This document shows, one piece after another, positions 1-14,500 of a DNA stretch of 64,000 bases. The position numbers and the translations under genes were made by a program. The notes under the pieces were generated by a model. The model saw only the letters and a program-made list of their open reading frames with translations. It was not told the origin of the DNA and made no database searches. The stretch is taken from the NCBI GenBank assembly GCA_964016885.1, contig OZ024740.1:9816450-9880449 (forward strand), read 5' to 3'. This stretch comes from Eledone cirrhosa. Lineage: Eukaryota > Mollusca > Cephalopoda > Octopoda > Eledonidae. The first letter of the stretch is position 1. The number at the start of each line of letters is the position of its first letter.

Positions 1-3000
1 ACCACTGGTCAACTGGTTTAGGTTTGTCACCAGACTGAGAAAGGGGTGCTGGTGATAGTCTTGTGGTTGATGTGACCACTGGTCATCTGGTTTAGGTTTG
101 TCACCAGACTGAGAAAGGGGTGCTGGTGGTAGTCTTGTGGTTGACGTGACCACTGGTCATCTGGTTTAGGCTTGTCACCAGACTGAGAGAGAGGTGCTGG
201 TGGTAGTCTTGTAGTTGATGTGACCACTGGTCATCTGGTTTAGGCTTGTCACTAGACTGAGAGAGAGGTGCTGGTGGTAGTCTTGTAGTTGATGTGACCA
301 CTGGTCATCTGGTTTAGGCTTGTCACCAGAGTGAGAAAGGGGTGCTGGTGGTAGTCTTGTGGTTGATGTGACCACTGGTCATCTTGTTTAGGCTTGTCAC
401 CAGACTGAGAGAGAGGTGCTGGTGGTAGTCTTGTGGTTGATGTGACCACTGGTAATCTGGTTTAGGCTTGTCACCAGACTGAGAGAGAGGTGCTGGTGGT
501 AGTCTTGTGGTTGATGTGACCACTGGTCATCTGGTTTAAGCTTGTCACCAGACTGAGAGAGAGGTGCTGGTGGTAGTCTTGTAGTTGATGTGACCACTGG
601 TCATCTGGTTTAGGCTTGTCACCAGAGTGAGAAAGGGGTGCTGGTGGTAGTCTTGTGGTTGATGTGACCACTGGTCATCTGGTTTAGGCTTGTCACTAGA
701 CTGAGAGTGGGGTGCTGGTGGTAGTCTTGTAGTTGATGTGACCACTGGTCATCTGGTTTAGGCTTGTCACCAGAGTGAGAAAGGGGTGCTGGTGGTAGTC
801 TTGTGGTTGATGTGACCACTGGTCATCTGGTTTAGGCTTGTCACCAGACTGAGAGAGAGGTGCTGGTGGTAGTCTTGTGGTTGATGTGACCACTGGTAAT
901 CTGGTTTAGGCTTGTCAAAAGACTGAGAGAGAGGTGCTGGTGGTAGTCTTGTGGTTGATGTGACCACTGGTCATCTGGTTTAAGCTTGTCACCAGACTGA
1001 GAGAGAGGTGCTGGTGGTAGTCTTGTGGTTGATGTGACCACTGGTCATCTGGTTTAAGCTTGTCACCAGACTAAGGAAGGGGTGCTGGTGGTAGTCTTTT
1101 GGTTGATGTGACCACTGGTCATCTGGTCTAGGCTTGTCACCAGACTGAGAGAGAGGTGCTGGTGGTACTCTTGTGGTTGATGTGACCACTGGTCATCTGG
1201 TTTAGGCTTGTCACCAGACTGAGAGAGAAGTGCTGGTGGTAGTCTTGTGGTTGATGTGACCACTGGTCATCTGGTTTAGGCTTGTCACCAGACTGAGAGA
1301 GAGGTGCTGGTGGTAGTCTTGTGGTTGATGTGACCACTGGTCATATGGTCAAGGCTTGTCACCAGACTGAGAAAGGGATGCTGGTGGTAGTCTTGTGGTT
1401 GATGTGACCACTGGTCATCTGGTTTAGGCTTGTCACCAGACTGAGAGAGAGGTGCTGGTGGTAGTCTTGTGGTTGATGTGACCACTGGTCATATGGTCTA
1501 GGCTTGTCACCAGACTGAGAAATGGATGCTGGTGGTAGTCTTGTGGTTGATGTGACCACTGGTCATCTAGTATAGGTTTGTCACCAAACTGAGAGAGAGG
1601 TGCTGGTGGTAGTCGTGTGGTTGATGTGACCACTGGTCATCTGGTTTAAGTTTGTCACCAGACTGAGAGAGGGGTGCTGGTGGTAGTCGTGTGGTTGATG
1701 TAACCACTGGTCATCTGGTTTAGGTTTGTCACCACACTGAGAGAGGGGTGCTGGTGGTAGTCTTGTGGTTGATGTGACCACTGGTCATCTGGTGTAGGTT
1801 TGTCACCAGACTGAGAGAGAGGTGCTGGTGGTAGTCTTGAGGTTGATGTGACCACTGGTGTTCTGGTTTAGGTTTGTCACCAGACTGAGAAAGGGGTGCT
1901 GGTGGTAGTCTTGTGGTTGATGTGACCACTGGTCATCTGGTTTAGGCTTTTCACCGGACTGAGAGAGGTGTGCTGGTGGTAGTCTTGTGGTTGATGTGAC
2001 CACTGGTCATCTGGTTTAGGCTTGTCACCAGACTGAGAGAGAGGTGCTGGTGGTAGTCTTGTGGTTGATGTGACCACTGGTCATCTGGTTTAGGCTTGTC
2101 ACCAGACTGAGAGAGGGGTGCTGGTGGTAGTCTTGTGGTTGATGTGACCACTGGTCATCTGGTTTAGGCTTGTCACCAGACTGAGAGAGGGTTACTGGTG
2201 GTAGTCTTGTGGTTGGTGTGACCTCTGGTCATCTGGTTTAGGCTTGTCACCAGACTGAGAGAGAGGTGCTGGTGTTAGTCGTGTGGTTGATGTGACCACT
2301 GGTCATCTGGTTTAGGTTTGTCACCAGACTGAGAGAGGGGTGCTGGTGGTAGTCTTGTGGTTGATGTGACCACTGGTCATCTAGTCTAGGTTTGTCACTA
2401 GACTGAGAGAGAGGTGCTGGTGGTAGTCGTGTGGTTGATGTGATCTCTGGTCATCTGGTTTAGGCTTGTCACCAGACTGAGAGAGGGGTGCTGGTGGTAG
2501 TCTTGCGGTTGATGTGACCACTGGTCATCTAGTCTAGGTTTGTTACCAGACTGAGAGAGAGGTGCTGTTGGTAGTCTTGCGGTTGATGTGACCACTGGTC
2601 ATCTAGTCTAGGTTTGTCACTAGACTGAGAGAGAGGTGCTGGTGGTAGTCTTGCGGTTGATGTGACCACTGGTCATCTGGTTTAGGTATGTTTACCAGAC
2701 TGAGAGAGGGGTGCTTGTGGTAGTCTTGTGGTTGATGTGACCACTGGTCATCTGGTTTAGGTTTGTCACCATACTGAGAGAGGGGTGCTTGTGGTAGTCT
2801 TGTGGTTGATGTGACCACTGGTCATCTGGTTTAGGTTTGTCACCATACTGAGAGAGGGGTGCTGGTGGTAGTCTTGTGGTTGATGTGACCACTGGTCAAC
2901 TGGTTTAGGTTTGTCACCAGACTGAGAAAGGGGTGCTGGTGATAGTCTTGTGGTTGATGTGACCACTGGTCATCTGGTTTAGGTTTGTCACCAGACTGAG

Positions 3001-4159
3001 AAAGGGCTGCTGGTGGTAGTCTTGTGGTTGACGTGACCACTGGTCATCTGGTTTAGGCTTGTCACCAGACTGAGAGAGGGGTGCTGGTGGTAGTCTTGTG
3101 GTTGATGTGACCACTGGTCATCTGGTTTAGGCTTGTCACCAGACTGAGAGAGGGGTGCTGGTGGTAGTCTTGTGGTTGATGTGACCACTGGTCATCTGGT
3201 TTAGGCTTGTCACTAGACTGAGAGTGGGGTGCTGGTGGTAGTCTTGTGGTTGATGTGACCACTGGTCATCTGGTTTAGGCTTGTCACCAGACTGAGAGAG
3301 AGGTGCTGGTGGTAGTCTTGTGGTTGATGTGACCACTGGTAATCTGGTTTAGGCTTGTCACCAGACTGAGAGAGAGGTGCTGGTGGTAGTCTTGTGGTTG
3401 ATGTGACCACTGGTCATCTGGTTTAGGCGTGTCACCAGACTGAGAGAGAAGTGCTGGTGGTAGTCTTGTGGTTGATGTGACCACTGGTCATCTGGTTTAG
3501 GCTTGTCACCAGACTGAGAGAGAGGTGCTGGTGGTAGTCTTGTGGTTGATGTGACCACTGGTCATATGGTCAAGGCTTGTCACCAGACTGAGAAAGGGAT
3601 GCTGGTGGTAGTCTTGTGGTTGATGTGACCACTGGTCATCTGGTTTAGGTTTGTCACCAGACTGAGAGAGGGGTGCTGGTGGTAGTCGTGTGGTTGATGT
3701 AACCACTGGTCATCTGGTTTAGGTTTGTCACCACACTGAGAGAGGGGTGCTGGTGGTAGTCTTGTGGTTGATGTGACCACTGGTCATCTGGTGTAGGTTT
3801 GTCACCAGACTGAGAGAGGGGTGCTGGTGATAGTCTTGTGGGTGATGTGACCACTGGTCATCTGGTTTAGGTTTGTTACCAGACTGAGAGAGAGTTGCTG
3901 GTGGTAGTCTTGTGGTTGATGTGACCACTGGTCATCTGGTTTAGGCTTGTCACCAGACTGAAGGAGGGGTGCTGGTGGTAGTCTTGTGGTTGATGTGACC
4001 ACTGGTCATCTGGTTTAGGCTTGTCACCAGACTGAGAGAGAGGTGCTGGTGGTTGTCTTGTGGTTGATGTGACCTCTTGTCATCTGGTTTAGGTTTTGCC
4101 CCAGACTGAGAGTGGGGTGCTGGTGATAGTCTTGTGGTTGATGTGACCACTGGTCATCT

Positions 4160-5510
4160 TGTTTAGGCTTGTCACCAGACTGAGAGAGGGTACTGGTGGT
4201 AGTCTTGTGGTTGATGTGACCACTGGTATTCTGGTTTAGGCTTGTCACCAGACTGAGAGAGGGGTGCTAGTGGTAGTCTTGTGGTTGATGTGACCACTGG
4301 TCATCTTGTTTAGGCTTGTCACCAGACTGAGAGAGGGTACTGGTGGTAGTCTTGTGGTTGATGTGACCACTGGTCATCTTGTTTAGGCTTGTCACCAGAC
4401 TGAGAGAGGGGTGCTGGTGGTAGTCTTGTGGTTTATGTGACCACTGGTCATCTGGTTTAGACTTGTCACCAGACTGAGAGAGGGGTGCTAGTGGTAGTCT
4501 TGTGGTTGATGTGACCACTGGCCATCTGGTTTAGGTTTGTCACCAGACTGAGAGAGGGGTGGTGGTGGTGGTCTTGTGGTTGATGTGACCACTGGTCATC
4601 TGGTTTAGGCTTGTCACCAGACTGAGAGAGGGTACTGGTGGTAGTCTTGTGGTTGATGTGACCACTGGTATTCTGGTTTAGGCTTGTCACCAGACTGAGA
4701 GAGGGGTGCTAGTGGTAGTCTTGTGGTTGATGTGACCACTGGTCATCTTGTTTAGGCTTGTCACCAGACTGAGAGAGGGTACTGGTGGTAGTCTTGTGGT
4801 TGATGTGACCACTGGTCATCTTGTTTAGGCTTGTCACCAGACTGAGAGAGGGGTGCTGGTGGTAGTCTTGTGGTTTATGTGACCACTGGTCATCTGGTTT
4901 AGACTTGTCACCAGACTGAGAGAGGGGTGCTAGTGGTAGTCTTGTGGTTGATGTGACCACTGGTCATCTGGTTTAGGTTTGTCACCAGACTGAGAGAGGG
5001 GTGGTGGTGGTGGTCTTGTGGTTGATGTGACCACTGGTCATCTGGTTTAGGCTTGTCACCAGACTGAGAGAGGGTACTGGTGGTAGTCTTGTGGTTGATG
5101 TGACCACTGGTATTCTGGTTTAGGCTTGTCACCAGACTGAGAGAGGGGTGCTAGTGGTAGTCTTGTGGTTGATGTGACCACTGGTCATCTTGTTTAGGCT
5201 TGTCACCAGACTGAGAGAGGGTACTGGTGGTAGTCTTGTGGTTGATGTGACCACTGGTCATCTTGTTTAGGCTTGTCACCAGACTGAGAGAGGGGTGCTG
5301 GTGGTAGTCTTGTGGTTTATGTGACCACTGGTCATCTGGTTTAGACTTGTCACCAGACTGAGAGAGGGGTGCTAGTGGTAGTCTTGTGGTTGATGTGACC
5401 ACTGGTCATCTGGTTTAGGTTTGTCACCAGACTGAGAGAGGGGTGGTGGTGGTGGTCTTGTGGTTGATGTGACCACTGGTCATCTGGTTTAGGCTTGTCA
5501 CCAGACTGAG
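4160..5510. repeat. 442-bp six-monomer higher-order repeat, three copies
   Basis: Three successive copies of a 442-bp block are marked by the rare variant ggtattctgg at about 4,225, 4,667 and 5,109, exactly 442 bp apart. Each block has four 74-bp and two 73-bp monomers. The short ones carry gagggtactgg in place of gaggggtgctgg. Each block also includes a gtggtttatgtg monomer and a monomer whose gctggtggtagtc stretch has become a run of five GGT triplets. The copies look nearly identical; one substitution seen is gccatctgg at 4,520 where later copies have gtcatctgg. Recent unequal exchange or replication-based amplification is the likely origin. Confidence 0.9.
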
Positions 5511-8500
5511 AGAGGGGTGCTGGTGGTAGTCTTGTGGTTGATGTGACCACTGGTCATCTGGTTTAGGTTTGTCACCAGACTGAGAGAGGGGTGGTGGTGG
5601 TGGTCTTGTGGTTGATGTGACCACTGGTCATCTGGTTTAGGCTTGTCACCAGACTGAGAGAGGGGTGCTGGTGGTAGTCTTGTGTTTGATGTGACCACTG
5701 GTCATTTGGGTTAGGTTTGTCACCAGACTGAGAGAGGGGTGCTGGTGGTAGTCTTGTGGTTGATGTGACCACTGGTCATCTGGTTTAGGCTTGTCACCAG
5801 ACTGAGAGAGGGGTGCTGGTGGTAGTCTTGTGGTTGATGTAACCACTGGTCATCTGGTTTAGGTTTGTCACCAGACTGAGAAAGGGGTGCTGGTGGTAGT
5901 CTTGTGGTTGATGTGACCACTGGTCATCTGGTTTAGGCTTGTCACCAGACTGAGAGTGGGGTGCTGGTGGTAGTCTTGTGGTTGATGTGACCTCTGGTCA
6001 TCTGGTTTAGGCTTGTCACCAGACTGAGAGAGAGGTGCTGGTGGTAGTCTTGAGGTTGATGTGACCACTGGTGTTCTGGTTTAGGTTTGTCACCAGACTG
6101 AGAAAGGGGTGCTGGTTGTAGTCTTGTGGTTGATGTGACCACTGGTCATCTGGTTTAGGCTTTTCACCGGACTGAGAGAGGTGTGCTGGTGGTAGTCTTG
6201 TGGTTGATGTGACCACTGGTCATCTGGTTTAGGCTTGTCACCAGACTGAGAGAGAGGTGCTGGTGGTAGTCTTGTGGTTGATGTGACCACTGGTCATCTG
6301 GTTTAGGCTTGTCACCAGACTGAGAGAGGGGTGCTGGTGGTAGTCTTGTGGTTGATGTGACCGCTGGTCATCTGGTTTAGGTTTGTCACCAGACTGAGAA
6401 AGGAGTGCTGGTGGTAGTCTTGTGGTTGATGTGACCACTGGTCATCTGGTTTAGGCTTGTCACCAGACAGAGAGAGAGGTGCTGGTGGTTGTCTTGTGGT
6501 TGATGTGACCTCTGGTCATCTGGTTTAGGCTTGTCACCAGACTGAGAGAGAGGTGCTGGTGGTAGTCTTGTGGTTGATGTGACCACTGGTGTTCTGGTTT
6601 AGGTTTGTCACCAGACTGAGAAAGGGGTGCTGGTGGTAGTCTTGTGGTTGATGTGACCTCTGGTCATCTGGTTTAGGTTTTTCACCAGACTGAGAGAGGG
6701 GTGCTGGTGGTAGTCTTGTGGTTGATGTGACCACTGGTCATCTGGTTTAGGCTTGTCACCAGACTGAGAGAGGGGTGCTGGTGGTAGTCGTGTGGTTGAT
6801 GTGACCACTGGTCATCTGGTTTAGGCTTGTCACCAGACTGAGAGAGGGGTGCTGGTGGTAGTCTTGTGGTTGATGTGACCACTGGTCATCTGGTTTAGGT
6901 TAGTCACAAGACTGAGAGAGGGGTGCTGGTGGTAGTCTTGTGGTTGATGTGACCACTGGTCATCTGGTTTAGGTTTGTCACCAGGCTGAGAGAGGGGTGC
7001 TGGTGGTAGTCTTGTGGTTGATGTGACCACTGGTCATCTGGTTTAGGTTTGTCACCAGACTGAGAAAGGGGTGCTGGTGGTAGTCTTGTGGTTGATGTGA
7101 CCAGTGGTCATCTGGTTTAGGTTTGTCACCAGACTGAGAGAGGGGTGCTGGTGGTAGTCTTGTGTTTGATGTGACCACTGGTCATCTGGTTTAGGTTTGT
7201 CACCAGACTGAGAGAGGGGTGCTGGTGGTAGTCTTGTGTTTGATGTGACCACTGGTCATCTGGTTTAGGTTTGTCACCAGACTGAGAGAGGGGTGCTGGT
7301 GGTAGTCTTGTGGTTGATGTGACCACTGGTCATCTGGTTTAGGTTTGTCACCAGACTGAGAGAGGGGTGCTGGTGGTAGTCTTGTGGTTGATGTGACCAC
7401 TGGTCATCTGGTTTAGGTTTGTCACCAGACTGAGAAAGGGGTGCTGGTGGTAGTCTTGTGGTTGATGTGACCAGTGGTCATCTGGTTTAGGCTTGTCACC
7501 AGACTGAGATTTGGGTGCTGGTGGTAGTCTTGTGGTTGATGTGACCACTGGTCATCTGGTGTAGGTTTGTCACCACACTGAGAGAGGAGAGAGGTGCTGG
7601 TGGTAGTCTTGTGGTTGATGTGACCACTGGTCATCTGGTTTAGGTTTGTCACCGGACTGAGAGAGGTGTGCTGGTGGTAGTCTTGTGGTTGATGTGACCA
7701 CTGGTCATCTGGTTTAGGCTTGTCACCAGACAGAGAGAGAGGTGCTGGTGGTTGTCTTGTGGTTGATGTGACCTCTGGTCATCTGGTTTAGGCTTGTCAC
7801 CAGACAGAGAGAGAGGTGCTGGTGGTTGTCTTGTGGTTGATGTGACCTCTGGTCATCTGGTTTAGGCTTGTCACCAGACTGAGAGAGAGGTGCTGGTGGT
7901 AGTCGTGTGGTTGATGTGACCACTGGTCATCTGGTTTAGGCTTGTCACCAGACTGAAGGAGGGGTGCTGGTGGTAGTCTTGTGGTTGATGTGACCACTGG
8001 TCATCTGGTTTAGGTTTTTCACCAGACTGAGAGAGAGGTGCTGGTGGTAGTCTTGCGGTTGATGTGACCACTGGTCATCTGGTTTAGGTTTTTCACCAGA
8101 CTGAGAGAGGGGTGCTGGTGGTAGTCTTGTGGTTGATGTGACCACTGGTCATCTGGTTTAGGTTTTTCACCAGACTGAGAGAGGGGTGCTGGTTGTAGTC
8201 TTGTGGTTGATGTGACCACTGGTCATCTGGTTTAGGTTTTTCACCAGACTGAGAGAGGGGTGCTGGTGGTAGTCTTGTGGTTGATGTGACCACTGGTCAT
8301 CTGGTTTAGGTTTTTCACCAGACTGAGAGAGGGGTGCTGGTGGTAGTCTTGTGGTTGATGTGACCACTGGTCATCTGGTTTAAGCTTGTCACCAGACTGA
8401 GAGAGAGGTGCTGGTGGTAGTCTTGTGGTTGATGTGACCACTGGTCATCTGGTTTAAGCTTGTCACCAGACTAAGGAAGGGGTGCTGGTGGTAGTCTTTT

Positions 8501-11500
8501 GGTTGATGTGACCACTGGTCATCTGGTCTAGGCTTGTCACCAGACTGAGAGAGAGGTGCTGGTGGTAGTCTTGTGGTTGATGTGACCACTGGTCATCTGG
8601 TTTAGGCTTGTCACCAGACTGAGAGAGAAGTGCTGGTGGTAGTCTTGTGGTTGATGTGACCACTGGTCATCTGGTTTAGGCTTGTCACCAGACTGAGAGA
8701 GAGGTGCTGGTGGTAGTCTTGTGGTTGATGTGACCACTGGTCATATGGTCTAGGCTTGTCACCAGACTGAGAAAGGGATGCTGGTGGTAGTCTTGTGGTT
8801 GATGTGACCACTGGTCATCTGGTTTAGGCTTGTCACCAGACTGAGAGAGGGGTGCTGGTGGTAGTCTTGTTGTTGATGTGACCACTGGTCATCTTGTCTA
8901 GGCTTGTCACCAGACTAAGAGAGGGGTGCTGGTGGTAGTCTTGCGGTTGATGTGACCACTGGTCATCTAGTCTAGGTTTGTCACTAGACTGAGAGAGAGG
9001 TGCTGGTGGTAGTCGTGTGGTTGATGTGATCTCTGGTCATCTGGTTTAGGCTTGTCACCAGACTGAGAGAGGGGTGCTGGTGGTAGTCTTGCGGTTGATG
9101 TGACCACTGGTCATCTAGTCTAGGTTTGTCACCAGACTGAGAGAGAGGTGCTGTTGGTAATCTTGCGGTTGATGTGACCACTGGTCATCTGGTTTAGGTA
9201 TGTTTACCAGACTGAGAGAGGGGTGCTGGTTGTAGTCTTGTGGTTGATGTGACCACTGGTCATCTGGTTTAGGTTTGTCACCATACTGAGAGAGGGGTGC
9301 TTGTGGTAGTCTTGTGGTTGATGTGACCACTGGTCATCTGGTTTAGGTTTGTCACCATACTGAGAGAGGGGTGCTGGTGGTAGTCTTGTGGTTGATGTGA
9401 CCACTGGTCAACTGGTTTAGGTTTGTCACCAGACTGAGAAAGGGGTGCTGGTGATAGTCTTGTGGTTGATGTGACCACTGGTCATCTGGTTTAGGCTTGT
9501 CACCAGACTGAGAGAGAGGTGCTGGTGGTAGTCTTGTGGTTGATGTGACCACTGGTCATCTGGTTTAGGCTTGTCACCAGACTGAGAGAGAGGTGCTGGT
9601 GGTAGTCTTGTGGTCGATGTGACCACTGGTCATCTGGTTTAGGCTTGTCACCAGACTGAGAGAGAAGTGCTGGTGGTAGTCTTGTGGTTGATGTGACCAC
9701 TGGTCATCTGGTTTAGGCTTGTCACCAGACTGAGAGAGAGAGGTGCTGGTGGTAGTCTTGTGGTTGATGTGACCACTGGTCATCTGGTTTAGGCTTGTCA
9801 CCAGAGTGAGAAAGGGGTGCTGGTGGTAGTCTTGTGGTTGATGTGACCACTGGTCATCTGGTTTAGGCTTGTCACTAGACTGAGAGTGGGGTGCTGGTGG
9901 TAGTCTTGTGGTTGATGTGACCACTGGTCATCTGGTTTATGCTTGTCACCAGACTGAGAGAGAGGTGCTGGTGGTAGTCTTGTGGTTGATGTGACCACTG
10001 GTAATCTGGTTTAGGCTTGTCACCAGACTGAGAGAGAGGTGCTGGTGGTAGTCTTGTGGTTGATGTGACCACTGGTCATCTGGTTTAAGCTTGTCACCAG
10101 ACTGAGAGAGAGGTGCTGGTGGTAGTCTTGTGGTTGATGTGACCACTGGTCATCTGGTTTAAGCTTGTCACCAGACTAAGGAAGGGGTGCTGGTGGTAGT
10201 CTTTTGGTTGATGTGACCACTGGTCATCTGGTCTAGGCTTGTCACCAGACTGAGAGAGAGGTGCTGGTGGTAGTCTTGTGGTTGATGTGACCACTGGTCA
10301 TCTGGTTTAGGCTTGTCACCAGACTGAGAGAGAAGTGCTGGTGGTAGTCTTGTGGTTGATGTGACCACTGGTCATATGGTCTAGGCTTGTCACCAGACTG
10401 AGAAAGGGATGCTGGTGGTAGTCTTGTGGTTGATGTGACCACTGGTCATCTGGTTTAGGCTTGTCACCAGACTGAGAGAGGGGTGCTGGTGGTAGTCTTG
10501 TTGTTGATGTGACCACTGGTCATCTGGTTTAGGCTTGTCACCAGACTGAGAGAGGGGTTCTGGTGGTAGTCTTGTGGTTGATGTGACCACTGGTCATCTG
10601 GTTTAGGCTTGTCACCAGACTGAGAGAGGGGTGCTGGTGGTTGTCTTGTGGTTGATGTGACCTCTGGTCATCTGGTTTAGGTTTTGCACCAGACTGAGAG
10701 AGGGTGCTGGTGGTAGTCTTGTGGTTGATGTGACCACTGGTCATCTGGTTTAGGCTTGTCACCAGACTGAGAGAGGGGTGCTGGTGGTAGTCTTGTGGTT
10801 TATGTGACCACTGGTCATCTGGTTTAGACTTGTCACCAGACTGAGAGAGGGGTGCTGGTGGTTGTCTTTTATTGATGTGACCACTGGTCATCTGGTTTAG
10901 GCTTCTCACCAGACTGAGAGAGAGAGGGGTGCTGGTGGTAGTCTTGTGGTTGATGTGACCACTGGTCATCTGGTTTCAGCTTGTCACCAGACTGAGAAAG
11001 AGGTGCTGGTGGTAGTTTTGTGGTTGATGTGACCACTGGTCATCTAGTCTAGCCTTGTCACCAGACTGAGAAAGGGGTGCTGCTAGTAGTCTTGTGGTTG
11101 ATAGGACCACTGGTCATCTTGTCTAGGCTTGTCACCAGACTAAGAGAGGGGTGCTGGTGGTAGTCTTGCGGTTGATGTGACCACTGGTCATCTTGTTTAG
11201 GCTTGGCACCAGGCTGAGAGAGGGGTGCTGGTGGTAGTCGTCTAGTTGATGTGACCACTGGTCATCTGGTTTAGGTTTGTCACCAGACTGAGAGAGGGGT
11301 GCTGGCAGTCGTCTTGGGGTTGATGTGACCACTGGTCATCTGGTTTCGGTTTGTCACCAGACTAAGAGAGGGGTGCTGGTGGTAGTCTTGCGGTTGATGT
11401 GACCACTGGTCATCTAGTCTAGGTTTGTCACTAGACTGAGAGAGAGGTGCTGGTGGTAGTCGTGTGGTTGATGTGATCTCTGGTCATCTGGTTTAGGCTT

Positions 11501-14500
11501 GTCACCAGACTGAGAGAGGGGTGCTGGTGGTAGTCTTGCGGTTGATGTGACCACTGGTCATCTAGTCTAGGTTTGTCACCAGACTGAGAGAGAGGTGATG
11601 TTGGTAGTCTTGCGGTTGATGTGACCACTGGTCATCTGGTTTAGGTATGTTTACCAGACTGAGAGAGGGGTGCTGGTTGTAGTCTTGTGGTTGATGTGAC
11701 CACTGGTCATCTGGTTTAGGTTTGTCACCATACTGAGAGAGGGGTGCTTGTGGTAGTCTTGTGGTTGATGTGACCACTGGTCATCTGGTTTAGGTTCGTC
11801 ACCATACTGAGAGAGGGGTGCTGGTGGTAGTCTTGTGGTTGATGTGACCACTGGTCATCTGGTTTAGGTTTGTCACCAGACTGAGAGAGGGGTGCTGGTG
11901 GTAGTCGTGTGGTTGATGTAACCACTGGTCATCTGGTTTAGGTTTGTCACCACACTGAGAGAGGGGTGCTGGTGGTAGTCTTGTGGTTGATGTGACCACT
12001 GGTCATCTGGTGTAGGTTTGTCACCAGACTGAGAGAGGGGTGCTGGTGATAGTCTTGTGGTTGATGTGACCACTGGTCATCTGGTTTAGGTTTGTTACCA
12101 GACTGAGAGAGAGGTGCTGGTGGTAGTATTGTGGTTGATGTGACCACTGGTCATCTGGTTTAGGCTTGTCACCAGACTGAAGGAGGGCTGCTGGTGGTAG
12201 TCTTGTGGTTGATGTGACCACTGGTCATCTGGTTTAGGCTTGTCACCAGACTGAGAGAGGGTTTCTGGTGGTAGTCTTGTGGTTGATGTGACCACTGGTC
12301 ATCTGGTTTAGGCTTGTCACCAGACTGAGAGAGAGGTGCTGGTGGTTGTCTTGTGGTTGATGTGACCTCTGATCATCTGGTTTAGGTTTTGCCCCAGACT
12401 GAGAGTGGGGTGCTGGTGGTAGTCTTGTGGTTTATGTGACCACTGGTCATCTGGTTTAGGCTTGTCACCAGACTGAGAGAGGGTGCTGGTGATAGTCTTG
12501 TGGTTGATGTGACCACTGGTCATCTGGTTTAGGCTTGTCACCAGACTGAGAGAGGGTGCTGGTGGTAGTCTTGTGGTTGATGTGACCACTGGTCATCTGG
12601 TTTAGGCTTGTCACCAGACTGAGAGAGGGGTGCTGGTGGTAGTCTTGTGGTTTATGTGACCACTGGTCATCTGGTTTAGACTTGTCACCAGACTGAGAGA
12701 GGGGTGCTAGTGGTAGTCTTGTGGTTGATGTGACCACTGGTCATCTGGTTTAGGTTTGTCACCAGACTGAGAGAGGGGTGGTGGTGGTGGTCTTGTGGTT
12801 GATGTGACCACTGGTCATCTGGTTTAGGTTTGTCACCAGACTGAGAGAGGGGTGCTGGTGGTAGTCTTGTGTTTGATGTGACCACTGGTCATTTGGTTTA
12901 GGTTTGTCACCAGACTGAGGGGTGCTGGTGGTAGTCTTGTGGTTGATGTGACCACTGGTCATCTGGTTTAGGCTTGTCACCAGACTGAGAGAGGGGTGCT
13001 GGTGGTAGTCTTGTGGTTGATGTAACCACTGGTCATCTGGTTTAGGTTTGTCACCAGACTGAGAAAGGGGTGCTGGTGGTAGTCTTGTGGTTGATGTGAC
13101 CACTGGTCATCTGGTTTAGGCTTGTCACCAGACTGAGAGTGGGGTGCTGGTGGTAGTCTTGTGGTTGATGTGACCTCTGGTCATCTGGTTTAGGCTTGTC
13201 ACCAGACTGAGAGAGAGGTGCTGGTGGTAGTCTTGAGGTTGATGTGACCACTGGTGTTCTGGTTTAGGTTTGTCACCAGACTGAGAAAGGGGTGCTGGTG
13301 GTAGTCTTGTGGTTGATGTGACCACTGGTCATCTGGTTTAGGCTTGTCACCAGACTGAGAGAGGGGTGCTGGTGGTAGTCGTGTGGTTGATGTGACCACT
13401 GGTCATCTGGTTTAGGCTTGTCACCAGACAGAGAGAGAGGTGCTGGTGGTTGTCTTGTGGTTGATGTGACCTCTGGTCATCTTGTCTAGGCTTGTCACCA
13501 GACTAAGAGAGGGGTGCTGGTGGTAGTCTTGTGGTTGATGTGACCACTGGTCATCTGGTTTAGGTTTGTCACCAGACTGAGAAAGGAGTGCTGGTGGTAG
13601 TCTTGTGGTTGATGTGACCACTGGTCATCTGGTTTAGGCTTGTCACCAGACAGAGAGAGAGGTGCTGGTGGTTGTCTTGTGGTTGATGTGACCTCTGGTC
13701 ATCTGGTTTAGGCTTCTCACCAGACTGAGAGAGAGGTGCTGGTGGTAGTCTTGTGGTTGATGTGACCACTGGTGTTCTGGTTTAGGTCTGTCACCAGACT
13801 GAGAAAGGGGTGCTGGTGGTAGTCTTGTGGTTGATGTGACCACTGGTCATCTGGTTTAGGTTTTTCACCAGACTGAGAGAGGGGTGCTGGTGGTAGTCTT
13901 GTGGTTGATGTGACCACTGGTCATCTGGTTTAGGCTTGTCACCAGACTGAGAGAGAGGTGCTGGTGGTAGTCTTATGGTTGATGTGACCACTGGTCATCT
14001 GGTTTAGGCTTGTCACCAGACTGAGAGAGGGGTGCTGGTGGTAGTCGTGTGGTTGATGTGACCACTGGTCATCTGGTTTAGGTTTTTCACCAGACTGAGA
14101 GAGGGGTGCTGGTGGTAGTCTTGTGGTTGATGTGACCACTGGTCATCTGGTTTAGGCTTGTCACCAGACTGAGAGAGAGGTGCTGGTGGTAGTCTTATGG
14201 TTGATGTGACCACTGGTCATCTGGTTTAGGCTTGTCACCAGACTGAGAGAGGGGTGCTGGTGGTAGTCGTGTGGTTGATGTGACCACTGGTCATCTGGTT
14301 TAGGTTTTTCACCAGACTGAGAGAGGGGTGCTGGTGGTAGTCTTGTGGTTGATGTGACCACTGGTCATCTGGTTTAGGCTTGTCACCAGACTGAGAGAGG
14401 GGTGCTGGTGGTAGTCTTGTGGTTGATGTGACCACTGGTCATCTGGTTTAGGTTTTTCACCAGACTGAGAGAGGGGTGCTGGTGGTAGTCTTATGGTTGA

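Noticed and set aside
4540..5460. GGT triplet runs as an independent microsatellite locus
   Set aside because: The run of five GGT units sits inside one monomer type of the 442-bp unit, with a similar one near 12,779 and 18,780. It is a monomer variant, not a separate locus.
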